A DNA stretch of 64,000 bases from assembly GCF_051622035.1 (NCBI RefSeq), contig NC_135357.1, positions 32,406,191-32,470,190 of the forward strand, written 5' to 3'. Of the stretch, positions 1 through 11,612 are shown piece after piece. Under the pieces are notes generated by a model. The model was not told the DNA's origin, did no database searches, and saw only the letters and a program-made list of their open reading frames with translations. Position 1 is the stretch's first letter. Each line of letters opens with the position of its first letter. The DNA is from Arctopsyche grandis. Taxonomy: Eukaryota > Arthropoda > Insecta > Trichoptera > Hydropsychidae. The position numbers were made by a program, and so were the translations under genes.

Positions 1-797
1 GATATAAATAATAACAATAAAGAAAGCGTACGCTCGACCTTGTACTACAAAAACAACAACTCGAGCAATTAGATTTGAGGTTATGTTCTGAAAAATTTCG
101 ACACATATTACGAAACGCTCCCGGTACGCTAAAATTGAGCATATCACCCAAATTATACACTTCCGGTTTACACACATACACTCAATATATAAAGTCGAAA
201 TCGATCGAACGATCTGATACGAAAAGTGACGGTTGAAAGTTTGGATTCGTATTATTGAGGGGCGGTGCGTCAGTATAATTCGAAATTTTGTTTATGATCG
301 CACTTCGAGTGTTCATTGGTTCGGGTTGGGTAAAATGATAAATTTGCGTGAAAATATGAGCTTTTTCCGCTTACGGTTGATGTTTTTTCTCTCCCGCCGC
401 ACGCGTAGACGTTTGTGTTCGCGATCGTACGATGCGCAGTCGTAAACGATACTCGGTACGACCATAAAAATAATTCACGCGAAACATTACCGTTACGTAT
501 GTATATCGCTACTATTTTATACATGTAATGCGCTACTCATTTGAATAATACTACAATGCAAAATAGTGTATTATTTTTATTTTGAGGCGGGGGCGTCGCG
601 TATCATGTAGGAAATGCTGCCAGTGTCGAGTGAATCCATTGTTGAATTTTGTATAGAATAGGGGGATCAGGATGCTTAAAGGCAATAAAAATGATTAATG
701 AAATCGAACTGAGAGATGAGAAGAATAATAAATAGACCAAAGTAGCTAATATAAGGTAAAATATTGAAAAAAACCTGATTTTATTTTAGTTCCCTCT
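1..797. other. Non-coding flank, no gene seen
   Basis: AT-rich with a slightly GC-richer patch at 240-450. No exon with matching splice sites for the upstream part of the metalloprotease was found, so this is taken as its intron. Confidence 0.5.
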
Positions 798-985
798 TTT
801 ATCGGTTCGGTGATTACCGGTCACAAAGGACTCGTTACAAAGTCACTAAAATCTCTATAACGGAACATCTGGCAGCCGAAAAGTCCATCATACTTTGGAC
901 TTATATCCATCATATTTATATGTATGCTATCATCATTCGCGATTTTCATGGCAAAAATTGTCTATGTGATCACCTCAATGTGACG
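798..985 (-). repeat. Dispersed repeat, antisense copy of the block at 44043-44235
   Basis: The GGTCACAAAG, AAGTCACTAAAATCTCTAT, TCTGGCAGCCGAAAAGTCCA and GCGATTTTCATGGCAAAA segments recur in reverse complement and in the same order near 44 kb, with a shorter partial copy at 43900-43960. Class unknown. Confidence 0.65.
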
Positions 986-1068
986 AATAATCCAATCACC
1001 CTTTTATCACTCTATATTTTTAGGCCCACTCGTTTTTAAACGATGCAGCTGTCCATGCAGTGTATATG

Positions 1069-1612
1069 TCACAGTGAAATTACACTTTCGCTGGATATAG
1101 TTATATTTTCACTACGGAAATTACATAAATATTCATTGACCCCTATTAGTGAAATTATAATTTTTTGACAGTTGGATGATAGTGAAATGCCATTATTTTA
1201 AGATTATTGTGAGTGCGTCGCCGACACGAATCGCGCCACCCACGTCACAACCCCGCTCCTCTACATCCCCATTCCGTCACAACTCGCACTCACACGCCCT
1301 CTCCGCAACCCCGCAACCCCGCTCATGTCCATTCCCACTTTCCTCATGGTTCACTATCATTTGCAACATGCGGAAGCAAACATATCATATCTTGGCAGCC
1401 AAGACTAATGTATTTATTTAAGATTAGGTTAAGTTAGGGTTGATAGTACGACGTGCACTATCACATGGTGCATTACATTATTATTAGCATTCGAATTACA
1501 AATTCACTGACATTGAGAAGTGAATTTGTAATTCTATTGTTACGTCCGTACTCACTGCTTCAGTCAGTTAAATTATAATTTCATTGACAATAACAGTTTC
1601 ACTATAACTGAT
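1069..1612. mobile_element. MITE-like element with inverted CAGTGAAA ends
   Basis: Begins CACAGTGAAATTACACTTTC and ends in ACAGTTTCACTATAACTG. Several inverted AGTGAAA/TTTCACT pairs lie inside, with an internal TTAGGTTAAGTTAGGG stretch. The same AGTGAAA ends and TTAGGG-rich core recur in the insertion at 26411-26716, so these are two members of one non-coding family. Element borders are approximate. Confidence 0.5.
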
Positions 1613-1852
1613 AAATATATTATTGTTTGAATATAGTCGACGATGAAAAATTTATTTGGATATTAATAAGTGATCACTTTAATATTTAGCGCACTGTGTG
1701 GTTAGTTAAAACCTGATATTGTTTCCCAATAGTCTTAGTGTTTTGGGGTTAATATGGTAAAATTTAGATAATCGCAATGCTTTGGCCAATTTATTTGTGT
1801 ATTTTTTTTATTGTTTTGTATGTGTTTTAATTTCAAAGTTATTTCCCTGCAG

Positions 1853-1905
1853 GTATGACATGTGTCGTCGTCGGAAGGGCGGCCGCTGTACCAAGGGCAC
1901 AGCCG
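1853..1905 (+). CDS. Alternative catalytic-domain exon, version a (53 nt)
   Basis: Flanked by TTTCCCTGCAG and GTAAAG. It starts in phase 2 and ends in phase 1, reading YDMCRRRKGGRCTKGTA plus a split Gly codon that continues into GFAYVGGAC at 5778. It aligns with the exon at 3021: DMCRR, C, G-TAG are shared, and most differences between matched codons are synonymous (TGT/TGC, CGT/AGG, GGC/GGA, ACA/ACG, GCC/GCA). That pattern fits an old duplication kept under protein selection. Its length is 2 modulo 3, like version b, so including both or neither would shift the frame. It encodes the loop just before the AYVGG strand of the reprolysin fold. Confidence 0.8.
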
Positions 1906-2381
1906 GTAAAGCCACATTACACACTCAAAAATATACATACGTATAAATAAATAAAAATACGTTCATTATTTTACCACGCAGGGGGCGGCTGTTGATAATG
2001 TTTGGCCAAAATAACAAAATCATGCATTTATTATTTATTTTTTTAATTAATTCATAACATTTAAAGCGATTGGTGATGGTTTTTACATTATTAAACATTT
2101 ATATGATTAATCGCATCAAATTTGTGTACATATACGAAATAGTTTATAAGCGTTTAATGTAATCGTGTTTGGATTGGGGGGGATGCGTGATGCGTGAGCG
2201 CAAAGATTGCGTCGTTCACGCATCGCGCATCCCATCGATGATAATAATTCAACGAATGCTCATTCAACTCGCTCGAAAACACTGAAACGAAACCGTTTCG
2301 AATCACCGACAAAGCAATGATTTTTAGGCTAAGGTTGCCGTTTCATTTCATGCGTGCAATTTGTTTATAAATAAAAAAAAA

Positions 2382-2450
<69 letters not shown>

Positions 2451-5400
2451 TTATCGTCGGAGCTATTGAGAATTGTTGCTGCATCCGCGAGACACGAAAT
2501 TATCACGTTTCGCGCCGATAAATTCAACTGGATGGTCGTAAATCGTGAGCTAGAAAGATGGCTCGCGCACGTGGCAGTGTTGCCACACGAAAAAACCCAA
2601 AATTTTCCCTCTTCTTAGAAATGCAATCAAATTTGCTTAAATTAAATGTTAATTATTCAATAGTTTTAAACAGGTGTTTTAATTCTATCGGCGAAATTCG
2701 ATGAGAAAAACGCAAGCTATAAATTATTCCGTTCGCCTTTTTTTCCCCCCCCCCGTCTTCAAATTATTTATGCAAATTTTAATGTATTTTGAATAATTTC
2801 ACATAAATCACTTTACATATTTTGTATAGCGATACATTACCATTATTTTTTGTACATATAGGATTGAATAGGTTGGTTTCCTCCGGAGACTTTCCTCTGT
2901 GCCGCAGAAGGGACTGTACTACGTTGCAGCTGCTGCTTTCAGATTGGGCCTTCGTCTCTCTGCATCGTCCAGTGTTGTAGCTTTTCTAATTTGTTTATTT
3001 TCTGTTTTGCATGGTCGCAGGCTTGACATGTGCAGGAGGCAGTACGCGAACGATGTTTGCAATAGAGGAACGGCAGGTAGGGTCGATAAGCGGACTATCA
3101 CAAAAGCTTGTCCAAAGGCACGCTCTCTCTTCTCTCTCACTCGAGGGGACCCCTCTTCTATTATTTCTCTCTACAAAAGAACCTATTATTTATTAATATA
3201 TTATTATAAAAGTCCACACTTGTACAGCACATTCTGCAAAAAGCTCTCCACGGGAGCACTCTACCCTCACCGTATTGAGTATCTACATTTGATATTTTTT
3301 ATATATTGTATATTTCACTGTCTCTTTTATTGAGTATATATCTTCCATCCCTTTCAACGTTTACTGTATATAAATAGTTATCTATTGTATAAGTGTATAA
3401 TTTTCACTAATTTTATTTCCATCGACTGTTGATGTGTCGATGAAAATACTCATTAGTGTCAATTCCAACGTATTCTACTTCATCCCAATTGTTATTCTCC
3501 CCAACTATCGTATCTATTGGATTCTCTGATTCTTTAATAATAATAATACAATCAGGCGACTCGTATTCTTATTCACCTTTAAAATTTCATTCACTTTAAA
3601 TAACGTATTAAATATATCACCCATAAATTATAACCAATCGAAACTTACAGGATATTTGCACTATATTAAAAGAATTTGTATTCCTAATAATGTATTGAAA
3701 ACGTTTCACACATGTATATTGTAATATTGCAAATGTAATATATCATTCAGTATTAGGAATAGATTTTCAATGGTGTAAACGTGTCATTACAATCTTTAAA
3801 GTACTTGTATTCATAAACGCTTTGTACTCCTCTTTTATTAGCATGACTGCTAATACAAATCTTTTCCTTGACACAGGTATAGTATGTTCGCACGGATTCT
3901 ATTATGCATACGTTGTGTTTTACTTTATTTTCTATACATTCAGTGTTATATAATCGATCGCGTTTGAAACATTGTAAAACTGCTGAATATTTAAAAATTG
4001 ACCAAGTACTTTCTAAAAATTTCACGCTTCTCTAATACCGTATAAGAAACGTTGCAAAACGGAGTGTTTTGCGGACGTCGACAATTTGTCAACATTTTTC
4101 GAAACACAAGATAAGAACATTGGAGCAATTTTTATTATATAACGTAACAAAACTGCGACATCTACGATTTTGCAAAACGTTGCAAAGATTTTCTTTATGA
4201 ATGTGTGTATGTGTAGATATGGTTATATACAATTTTCAATAATAAATCTATTTTTTTGTTTGTTTCCTTTTTACGCTTACACTATTCAGTGAAGGAACAT
4301 AAAGTATAAGTCCATCTAAGCTGGTGATGTATTGAAAAAAAAAAGAATCGTAAGTTTTAAAGTTCACCGATACAAATATAAGGATGTAAAAATTAATTTT
4401 GTATAATAAAATTGATCGATAATAATTGTTATGGCTATAAATGTTTTATTAATTTGCATGCAACTGTATAGAATTTTCTTAACACTAAAATAAAACTGCA
4501 ATTGTCTCGCATAACACCCATTGCATGATCGTTGCTTAACAATGGAATAATTGCACAAATCTGTGTTGTATTATTAAACACCCACCGTATACGACTTGTG
4601 TTATATCCAATACATATATATAGTGTTTGATTTGAGTCGTATTTTATTTGCGTGTTCAAAATTTCATTGATTCTTCCACGTGACCCATTTGCATTTCGAA
4701 ATTGTCACATCGGGTCGTTTACGCTAATGCCGTCGATAAAAATTCAAATGAATGAATGAATCACGTTACTTAAGATGTATAACATTGACATTTATTCGCG
4801 TAATATTATAAATACAGTGTTTTCGATCCGTTTGTAAAAGACTCTTGTGACGAAATTCAAAGGTGCGTGATGCTACCGGCATCTCGGAGACTGTTTTTTG
4901 GACAAAAATAGAATTGCATGATGTCACGGCATCTTCTGAACTGTTTTGACCACGTATAATATACAAAATTGAATTTTAATAGCGCAATAAATAAAATAAT
5001 AACTTAAATTATACTTCAAATTAAGAAATATTGCATACACGGTAAAAATATTATATCGACAAATTTATTCAATATACTTACTTATAAATGCTTGCAAAAT
5101 ACTATTCAAATGCTTCTACTATATAATAAATTGAATAAATTATTGTGTGACACATTTCAGGTGAACAGACTATACTTCAATGTTTCACATTAACATTTTC
5201 GCACATTTAAACATTTTCCTGTACAAGTTTCATCTCACAATACACGACAATATATTTTTATTGTGTATTTAAATAATATGTATGTATATTTCAAATATCT
5301 ACAGTAATAAACCTGTAATATATTACAAGTAATTTTAAAATGAAAAACAAAAAAGTCCTTCAAAACAGTTATCTAACCGATTCGTGACATAAAAATGAGA

Positions 5401-8400
5401 TATCCAACGGTCGTAAAAATACAGCGAGAAAGTGGAATTGACCAACGACTTGTTATTGCACTTAAATTATGTGCAATCCAATTCACAATTTATTTTATAA
5501 TAATGGAAATCAATAACGTTTGTAAATATTGGTACAATAATCATGCCGGGTTACGGTGCAGCTTTCATGTGATCATCTTTAATAATACAAAAACTACATA
5601 AAATAACACTCAAATGCATGTTTTATAATCAACTCATTATTCACTTCATGTACGTGTATAAATTTTCATTTCACTTTATCTTGTTTTCTTTTATTTTTCA
5701 CACAACTTCACATTTACAAATACAATATTTTTCGTATGAAACACTTTCGCACACACTAAATTGTAATCAAATTGCAGGATTTGCATACGTTGGCGGAGCT
5801 TGTGTAGTCAATAAAAGATTAGAGAAAGTCAACTCTGTGGCCATCATCGAAGACACTGGTGGATTTTCTGGAATCATCGTAGCCGCTCACGAAGTCGGAC
5901 ATTTGTAAGTATAATATTTCCAATACAACAGCACTTAAAGACATTATAAAAATTGATTAAAAACAATCATAATGATTCAAGGCTTGGAGCTGTGCACGAT
6001 GGAAGTCCACCACCTTCATATTTGGGAGGACCTGGAGCCGAAAAGTGCCGATGGGAAGACGGTTTCATCATGTCCGATCTCCGTCACACCGAGAAAGGTT
6101 TCAGATGGTCACCGTGTAGTGTTTTAAGTTTCCATCATTTCCTCAAGTATGAATCTATTGTTGATATCTATTGGAACTCTATTTTATAGTTGAGGTGTAT
6201 TTTGAATGGAATTGTGTTCTTTTGCAGTGGTGATACGGCGACGTGTTTATATAATTCGCCTCATGAAGATGAGTCATTGCCGAGAGTCTTGCCAGGAAAA
6301 TTACTATCATTAGATGCTCAATGTAGAAAAGATAGAGGAACGAGGTATGTTAAGTGTCTAGTTGTAAGTTTTAAATGACTATTATTATGAAAATATTTAT
6401 CTCAGTGTTATCCTTTCTATCGTGAACGAGTTCATTTTTATATGCTTATAAGTATATAATATATTTGAGAGTATAAAATAAATATTTAGTTTTTGTTAAA
6501 TATTGTTGGAAAGCTAAGCATCACTAAAAGTATTCATCCGAGATATAAAATCAATATTTAATTTTAAATGCAACTTTAAAACGTTCTTAAATACAGGTTT
6601 TTAGTTACTTCAAAATGAAAAGCGATACTAAATCAATGATTCTTTCTTTTTTTTTTGTTTGTATGATACTTCCAGAAGGCAGTGTATTCTCTTTCCCAAG
6701 CTACTTGGACAATGGTTCAAATTTTAGAATATTATTATGAATTTAAGCCCCCATTTACAATGTGGAAATTCGCTTAAAAATAACTAAAAACAGTCTATGA
6801 AATAGTTTCAATATCAATTTTTAAATAATACAAAATCTTTTTTTAATCTCAAACATGTCTTAATCTAGAAAATATTTGATATACATATAATGCTGCTTTA
6901 GAATTCTTGTTCTATTTTGTATTGTACTTTTGAAAGAATTAATCTTCCAAGTATTACTCTCTTTGTTAGGTTAAATAACTTAATAAGTATCTTATGAGGG
7001 CGAAAGGAATGAAATGAAAGGTGTGGTTTGTGGAAGGAAGTAAAGTGGTAGCCACCAATATGGTCGAATTGGTCCCAACTCAAAAGATGGCGACCCAAAC
7101 TCGACCATGTCATAGAGCCCCTAAATCTACAAGACATTTTGCATATTAAATAATAATAATACTGTGGCGTAGGGGTGGGTGGAGGATCCAAGTAAAAGGC
7201 CAAAGTCGTGTCACAGCATGTATTGGTGATTAAGGAGATACACGCACTGGCAGTGCTCCGTCCAGAATGTCTTGATATCGCCTAAGTACCGCCTTATAAA
7301 GGGCAGGTCTCTCAGGGCATCCGGTTATTTCCCTATTGTTTAGGCATGTACCCGGATAAGTATACCCACGACACCCAGTCCCACGGTATCGGTCACTTCT
7401 GCGAAGGGCCACTTCGGTGGCCATTGTTTAGCCTACATGCACTTAGTCTAAAGATAATCCTTGAAACCAATTATAACGGTCACACAGTTTCTGGGATGCT
7501 ACTCGGCCTAATCCGATTGCAACTACTCGGCGGTGTACGTAACAATACGTATATATTTAAGGACCTGGTCTTTTATTTTACATTGACGAAAGTCTTTCCG
7601 ATAGCTTACTCAAGTATGAAACTGATTTGAAAAGATATGTATATTGTACACACATACATACATAATATAGCACACATCTCATTTTAATGTTACATATTCA
7701 GATTGCATATGGAAACAATATAATGCAATGCACAGGCGTCCGGACAGTCTACGAGTCGTTACGTCAGTAAAAACTACCGTTTTTTCATCAGTATTATATC
7801 ACCATTTAACGGCAGACATGCTAATTATTTACATTGACAAGGGAAGCACGACTTGCAAAATGGCGCAAGTTCAAAAGTCTAGATCGGACCATAATTTTAT
7901 TTGCCGATACAACATCCGTTATGTTAAACGCACGTTTGAACTTTCCTAGCGACATTAACTCGCCCGTAATCAGATGCTAAGAGTGACGAATTGCCGGGAA
8001 TTAAAAGTTTTCACATAAAACTGTCGACATTTATGTTTTTTGCCCGATCGAAACAAGTTTGCTTTCAATTGTACCACACTATTTATTATCCCATATAATA
8101 AATTGAAAGTGATTTATATCAAGCATGATGTAATCGAGACTATTTTTTGTTGCTTCCAGTGCTTGCTTTAAGGACGAGCGAGTCTGTGCACAATTGTTTT
8201 GCTTCGACGCGGGCAGCGGATACTGCGTAGCCTACAGACCGGCTGCTGAAGGATCACCGTGTGGTGATGGACAGGTATGACGATTAAAATTCGATCTAGA
8301 AGCTCTTCGTCTCAAGTACCATTTGATTTAACAAGATATGTTTTCAGTACTGTATCAATGGAAGGTGTGTGGCAGAACATGAGAATATAATCCCGGATTA

Positions 8401-10640
8401 TTCACATCACACCCCCAGCTATATCAGAAGGGATACTAGTCCTTATTATGGAAATGACACTATTCACAGGTAAACGATTGGTCAATCTAGTATTTTGTTT
8501 ACAGTTGTTAGTTAGTCGGAGAGTATTTGATTGAAACATACACCGTTGTTTAGAATCATTAGTAATTGCAACTTATGGTTGAGGTTATGTTATTAATGGC
8601 TGATGTTGTTTTTGAGGTTAGAATGACCTAACCTAAAAGCAATTTACCATTTTAGAAGCAATTTTGAACTAATTATATCAAATTTAATCATTTTATAGTA
8701 AAAATGTCATATATAGTTAAGAACAAGTTCATAATAGTTGATTGATGGTTGAGGTTATGTTATTAATGGCTAATGTTGTTTTTGAGGTTAGAATTACCTA
8801 ACCTAAAAACAATTTTTTTGAGCAATTTACCATTTTAGAAGCAATTTTGAACTAATTATATCAAATTTAATCATTTTTTAGTTAAAATGTCATATATAGT
8901 TGAGAAAAAGTTCATAATAGTTGATTAATTCATAGCCAAATTAGATTTGAAAAACTTTTAACATTTACTCCATAGTGAATTTGGCTTAAATGAAATTACT
9001 AATACACAAAAAAATTACTCATGCATAGATCTTCCATTCATTATATGGGATTAGTTTTGCAAAAATGATCCAACTCACATCGCCTTACTACTACCAAATG
9101 TTATAGGTAAGTTTGCTTATGCATTGTACAAAAAAGATTCATAAAGTTGCGCTTTTAAAAATATTACTCATGCGGATTGGATCCTTTATGCATATCAACG
9201 ACGAAATCTTGAAAATTACTAGCATGAATCTCGCCATATATTAATGATTATTAAAAAAGTTTGCATTTTTATGATACATAATGGTGGATCTATGTATTTT
9301 TATATGAATAATTTTAATTGAGCCTTTTTCCTAATAAAAAATCCGCACATTCACATTAAAATTACTTTAGTTATGCAATTTACTATGCGTACTATCATCG
9401 TTGATGTAAAACTTCATTACTTTTCATTTGATAAGAGTAATAAATGTCAGAACAAGCTTTGCATCGGTGATGTTAGTATGTTTTAATTATATAATACATA
9501 GTACCATTTTAACATGTTGATTATTTTAATTTAATTTTGCACGTAGTAGCAGTTGAAACTTTGATCGATTTTAAAACGTTCTAATAATTATATATTGTGA
9601 GGCTTTTTTCATATGTAGTATTATTTAAATTGATAAACTGTAATTAAAGTCAACTATTCACAATTAACTCTTTGTTAATAGTTGGATTCTAATATGTTGT
9701 AGGTCGGAGATGACCGATCAAAGCTTCACAGTACACACGTCTAATTTATTCATATATAATCTTGTACATATAATTAAGTTGGTGTTTGTTTGCATTACGA
9801 TTTTCGCACAGATTGTTTCAAGACCAAACCACACAAGCGTACGGCACGTATCCGAGCAACCCGTACCAGCAAAACTATTACTACCCGAGCACGGGACAGT
9901 CGCCGCTCACTATCGCCCAACCCTTACAAAACCCCTACAATCCCTCATCCCCAATCAGCTACGAGAACCAACACACGACCCAAAACCCATACCCAGTCCA
10001 ATACAACACTGTGCCGATCACCCGGCACAGCTTCTCGTACAATCCGTACTACAGCACGACCCGAAACCCGTACGACTTTAGAAACTTCCAAGTGTACCAG
10101 TACACTGCCGAAACAAAACAGACCCAATACACAGTCCCGTCGACGTCAGAAGTGGCTTCCTCGTCGACGGAGACCACTTCGACGACCACGAGCACTTCGT
10201 CGCCGTACTTTTTAAGATTCTCGTTCAGTTCGACGAAGAATCCGTACGACTTCAAAGAGTTCGCGACGAAGCGACCCGTCTCCAAAAGCACTCTGAATGA
10301 GACCAGCACGTTAGTTTCGACTTCGACGGCGTCCACCGCGAGTAGCACGCCGTCGACTGAAAAGCCGAAGTTTGGTTTCTTCAGCAAATTGGACTTTAGG
10401 AATTACTTCAACAGGACCACCACTAAGAATCCTTACGATTTCGATCTGTCCAATTACAAAGAGATCCCCAATAACAATATCAAACGGTCGTACTCGATCG
10501 GGTCGTATTACGGATCCCAGAACCGCCACGTGGCCAACGTCGCTAGTCCGAACGAAACGATGAAAGCCGAAGAATCATCACACACCCTCACCATTAGCAA
10601 AAATCCAAATGCCACTCTGGCGTTGAATCCTCCTAATTAA
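1853..10640 (+). CDS. Secreted M12B (reprolysin/ADAMTS-like) zinc metalloprotease, 3' part of gene
   Basis: Exons read from the sequence: 1853-1905 or 3021-3076 (alternatives), 5778-5904, 5982-6146, 6228-6344, 8160-8274, 8348-8469 and 9812-10640 (stop TAA 10638-10640). All borders are GT/AG and all phases join, giving about 508 residues in this window. The exon 5778-5904 / 5982-6146 junction builds the zinc site HEVGHLLGAVHD (HExxHxxGxxHD), preceded by GFAYVGGAC and followed by GFIMSD, the likely Met-turn. After it comes FLNGDTATCLYN and a Cys-rich segment (ACFKDERVCAQLFCFDAGSGYC ... GDGQYCINGRC, shown here in part) like the ADAMTS cysteine-rich module. The prodomain, signal peptide and first half of the catalytic domain must lie upstream. 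Family knowledge: such enzymes are secreted or extracellular proteases, and hymenopteran venom metalloproteases are close in layout. Substrate is unknown. Confidence 0.9.
2180..2233 (+). promoter_or_regulatory. Strong RNA hairpin between the two alternative exons
   Basis: Left arm 2180-2197 (GGGATGCGTGATGCGTGA) pairs over its full 18 nt with 2216-2233, with one G-U pair when transcribed from the plus strand. The loop is 18 nt. It is GC-rich in an otherwise AT-rich intron and sits between exons 1853-1905 and 3021-3076. A role in splice choice is inference only. Confidence 0.45.
2389..2446. repeat. (AT)n microsatellite
   Basis: About 28 uninterrupted AT dinucleotides, in the intron between the two alternative exons. 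Confidence 0.95.
3021..3076 (+). CDS. Alternative catalytic-domain exon, version b (56 nt)
   Basis: Flanked by GGTCGCAG and GTAGGG. It reads LDMCRRQYANDVCNRGTA plus a split Gly codon, with the same entry and exit phases as version a at 1853-1905. It is one residue longer between the two cysteines (CRRQYANDVC against CRRRKGGRC) and carries no basic KGGR. Both versions keep the paired Cys, so the swap should change loop length and charge close to the active site, not the fold. The nearest constitutive exon is 2.7 kb downstream at 5778. Confidence 0.8.
3077..5777 (+). other. Metalloprotease intron, no further exon seen
   Basis: AT-rich. I looked for a third relative of the 53/56-nt alternative exon (GACATGTG core behind an AG) and did not find one. 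Confidence 0.5.
7020..7130. repeat. Dispersed repeat with CTCGACCATGTC
   Basis: GTCGAATTGGTCCC-ACTC and ACTCGACCATGTC-TA-AG blocks recur at 17970-18065. Here the block lies left of the LTR-like repeat, there it lies right of it. Possibly untranslated sequence of the parent element. Confidence 0.45.
7163..7544 (+). mobile_element. LTR-like repeat, copy 1, in a metalloprotease intron
   Basis: Starts TGTGGCGTAGGGGTGGGTGG and ends GGTGTACGTAACA, so it has TG...CA ends, and is bounded by ATAC on both sides (7159-7162 and 7545-7548). Length 382 bp. Strong similarity to 17487-17872 and, in reverse, to 30190-30596. No internal coding region is next to it, so a solo LTR or a MITE are both possible. 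Confidence 0.65.
8571..8935 (+). repeat. Tandem duplication (about 175-190 bp, two copies) in a metalloprotease intron
   Basis: Copy 1 (about 8571-8744) and copy 2 (about 8746-8935) share ATGGTTGAGGTTATGTTATT, the ACCTAACCTAAAA box and the TAGTTGATT end, with few differences and a small insertion in copy 2. No coding potential. The rest of the intron 8470-9811 shows nothing else recognisable. Confidence 0.8.
9812..10640 (+). CDS. Last exon of the metalloprotease: Tyr/Asn/Pro- and Ser/Thr-rich tail with NPYDF repeats
   Basis: Joined in phase 2 to 8348-8469 (AG|A, Arg). About 276 residues of low-complexity extracellular-type sequence. The first third is rich in NPY, QNPY and YYPS. The middle and end hold three copies of a motif of the form (S/T)(S/T)T(R/K)NPYDF: TTRNPYDFRNF, STKNPYDFKEF and TTKNPYDFDLSNY, spaced by Ser/Thr runs. 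N-glycosylation sequons occur (NET, NRT, NET, NAT), so a mucin-like or matrix-binding tail is plausible. The exon is visibly richer in G+C than its flanks and uses varied synonymous codons for the repeats, so it is coding, not a microsatellite. A good donor (GACG|GTAAGC, 10685/10686) follows the stop, so the 3' UTR may be spliced. Confidence 0.8.
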
Positions 10641-10685
10641 ATTCAAGGGAGGGGTGGTTATGAAATTTCAAGACCTCGAAGGACG

Positions 10686-11416
10686 GTAAGCAAAATTACA
10701 AATGGAACGACGATGTTGACTCTCTCTCTCTCTCTCTCTCTGAAATGTCGTTATTTTTATTTGATTTAATTTTTATCTAACATCATCTACTGAAGTTTCG
10801 TTTCATACTTTTCGACCTGTCTTCTAAATTCTTATTATTTCAACTGGCCGATGTGTTCTCTATTGCCGTTTCGATTCGAATGCCCTTTCTATTGTCATCT
10901 TTCGTACCTTCGAAGGCTTTTGACATTGTCTCTATAAACACATACATATTTCAAAAGCTGACCACCTCTCAGTATTCTCGTCTCCGTAATTTACAACTCT
11001 TTTCAGTCTCTTCCAGAGGAATTTACAACTCATCAAAAAAAAAAAAAAAAATCCATATATGACAACTATTTATATGTCCTTCCCGTCCTTGAATAATATT
11101 TTGATTTATCTCACATATTATATACACACTAAATATCTTATTATCTTGTTCTTTTCAGCAACGTTTCTGTGTAAATCATTTTTCTGTTTCAGCTACATTA
11201 ATTTATTTTACTACTACAATAGTTTTATCCTCATCTATTAATTCATTCTTAGAATAATAAATAATACTATAACCATAATTACAAATAGGATGAACCAAAA
11301 TGAATCATCTTGCTTGACATTGAACAAAATTATCGCTTATACAAATTCAATCTACTACGTTCTATCATATATTCATTTTATAATGTATTTCATACTATTT
11401 TATCGAATATATAAAA
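10686..11416. other. 3' flank of the metalloprotease gene
   Basis: Contains a (TC)10 tract at 10721-10741, poly-A at 11035-11050 and AATAAT/AATAAA-like stretches from 11250. Probably 3' UTR. No coding signal. Confidence 0.4.
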
Positions 11417-11612
11417 TTTAATATATAATTTCGAAAGAAACTTTGTATGTATGTATATAACTATTTTTGATTCGTAAATCCATGACGTCATAGAACAAAT
11501 GAGTATTCAAATAAATTTAAATAAAATAAAACTATTCAAATAAATTTAATAAAATGTTTACTATTAGATTGGCCGTGTTTAAACGGTTCAAATACCGAAC
11601 GAAGCCGGGTAA
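11417..11612 (+). mobile_element. Repeat family X, short copy
   Basis: Defined by two conserved ends: TAATATATAATTTCGAAAGA with ACTTTGTA on one side and ACCGAACGAAGCCGGGTA on the other, with ATGACGTCA and TTTACTATTAGATTGG between. Copies also at 21095, 33536 and 52305, plus one end at 32440. Non-autonomous; class unknown. The CGGCTTCGCTCGG end resembles a motif common in unclassified invertebrate repeats. Confidence 0.65.

Noticed and set aside
1853-1905. Reading the alternative exon as a CCCH zinc finger (muscleblind-like)
   Set aside because: Cys spacing looked suggestive (C-x7-C), but the exon joins in phase to GFAYVGGAC of the metalloprotease, which explains it better, and no C-x3-H follows.
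2899-3333. Long plus-strand open frame over alternative exon b
   Set aside because: Only 3021-3076 is supported by splice sites and homology to 1853-1905. The rest is intron read-through.
9790-10215. Arg/Thr-rich open frame overlapping the last metalloprotease exon
   Set aside because: It is the shifted frame of the NPY/Ser-Thr repeats. The NPYDF frame joins the upstream exon in phase and ends in a proper stop.
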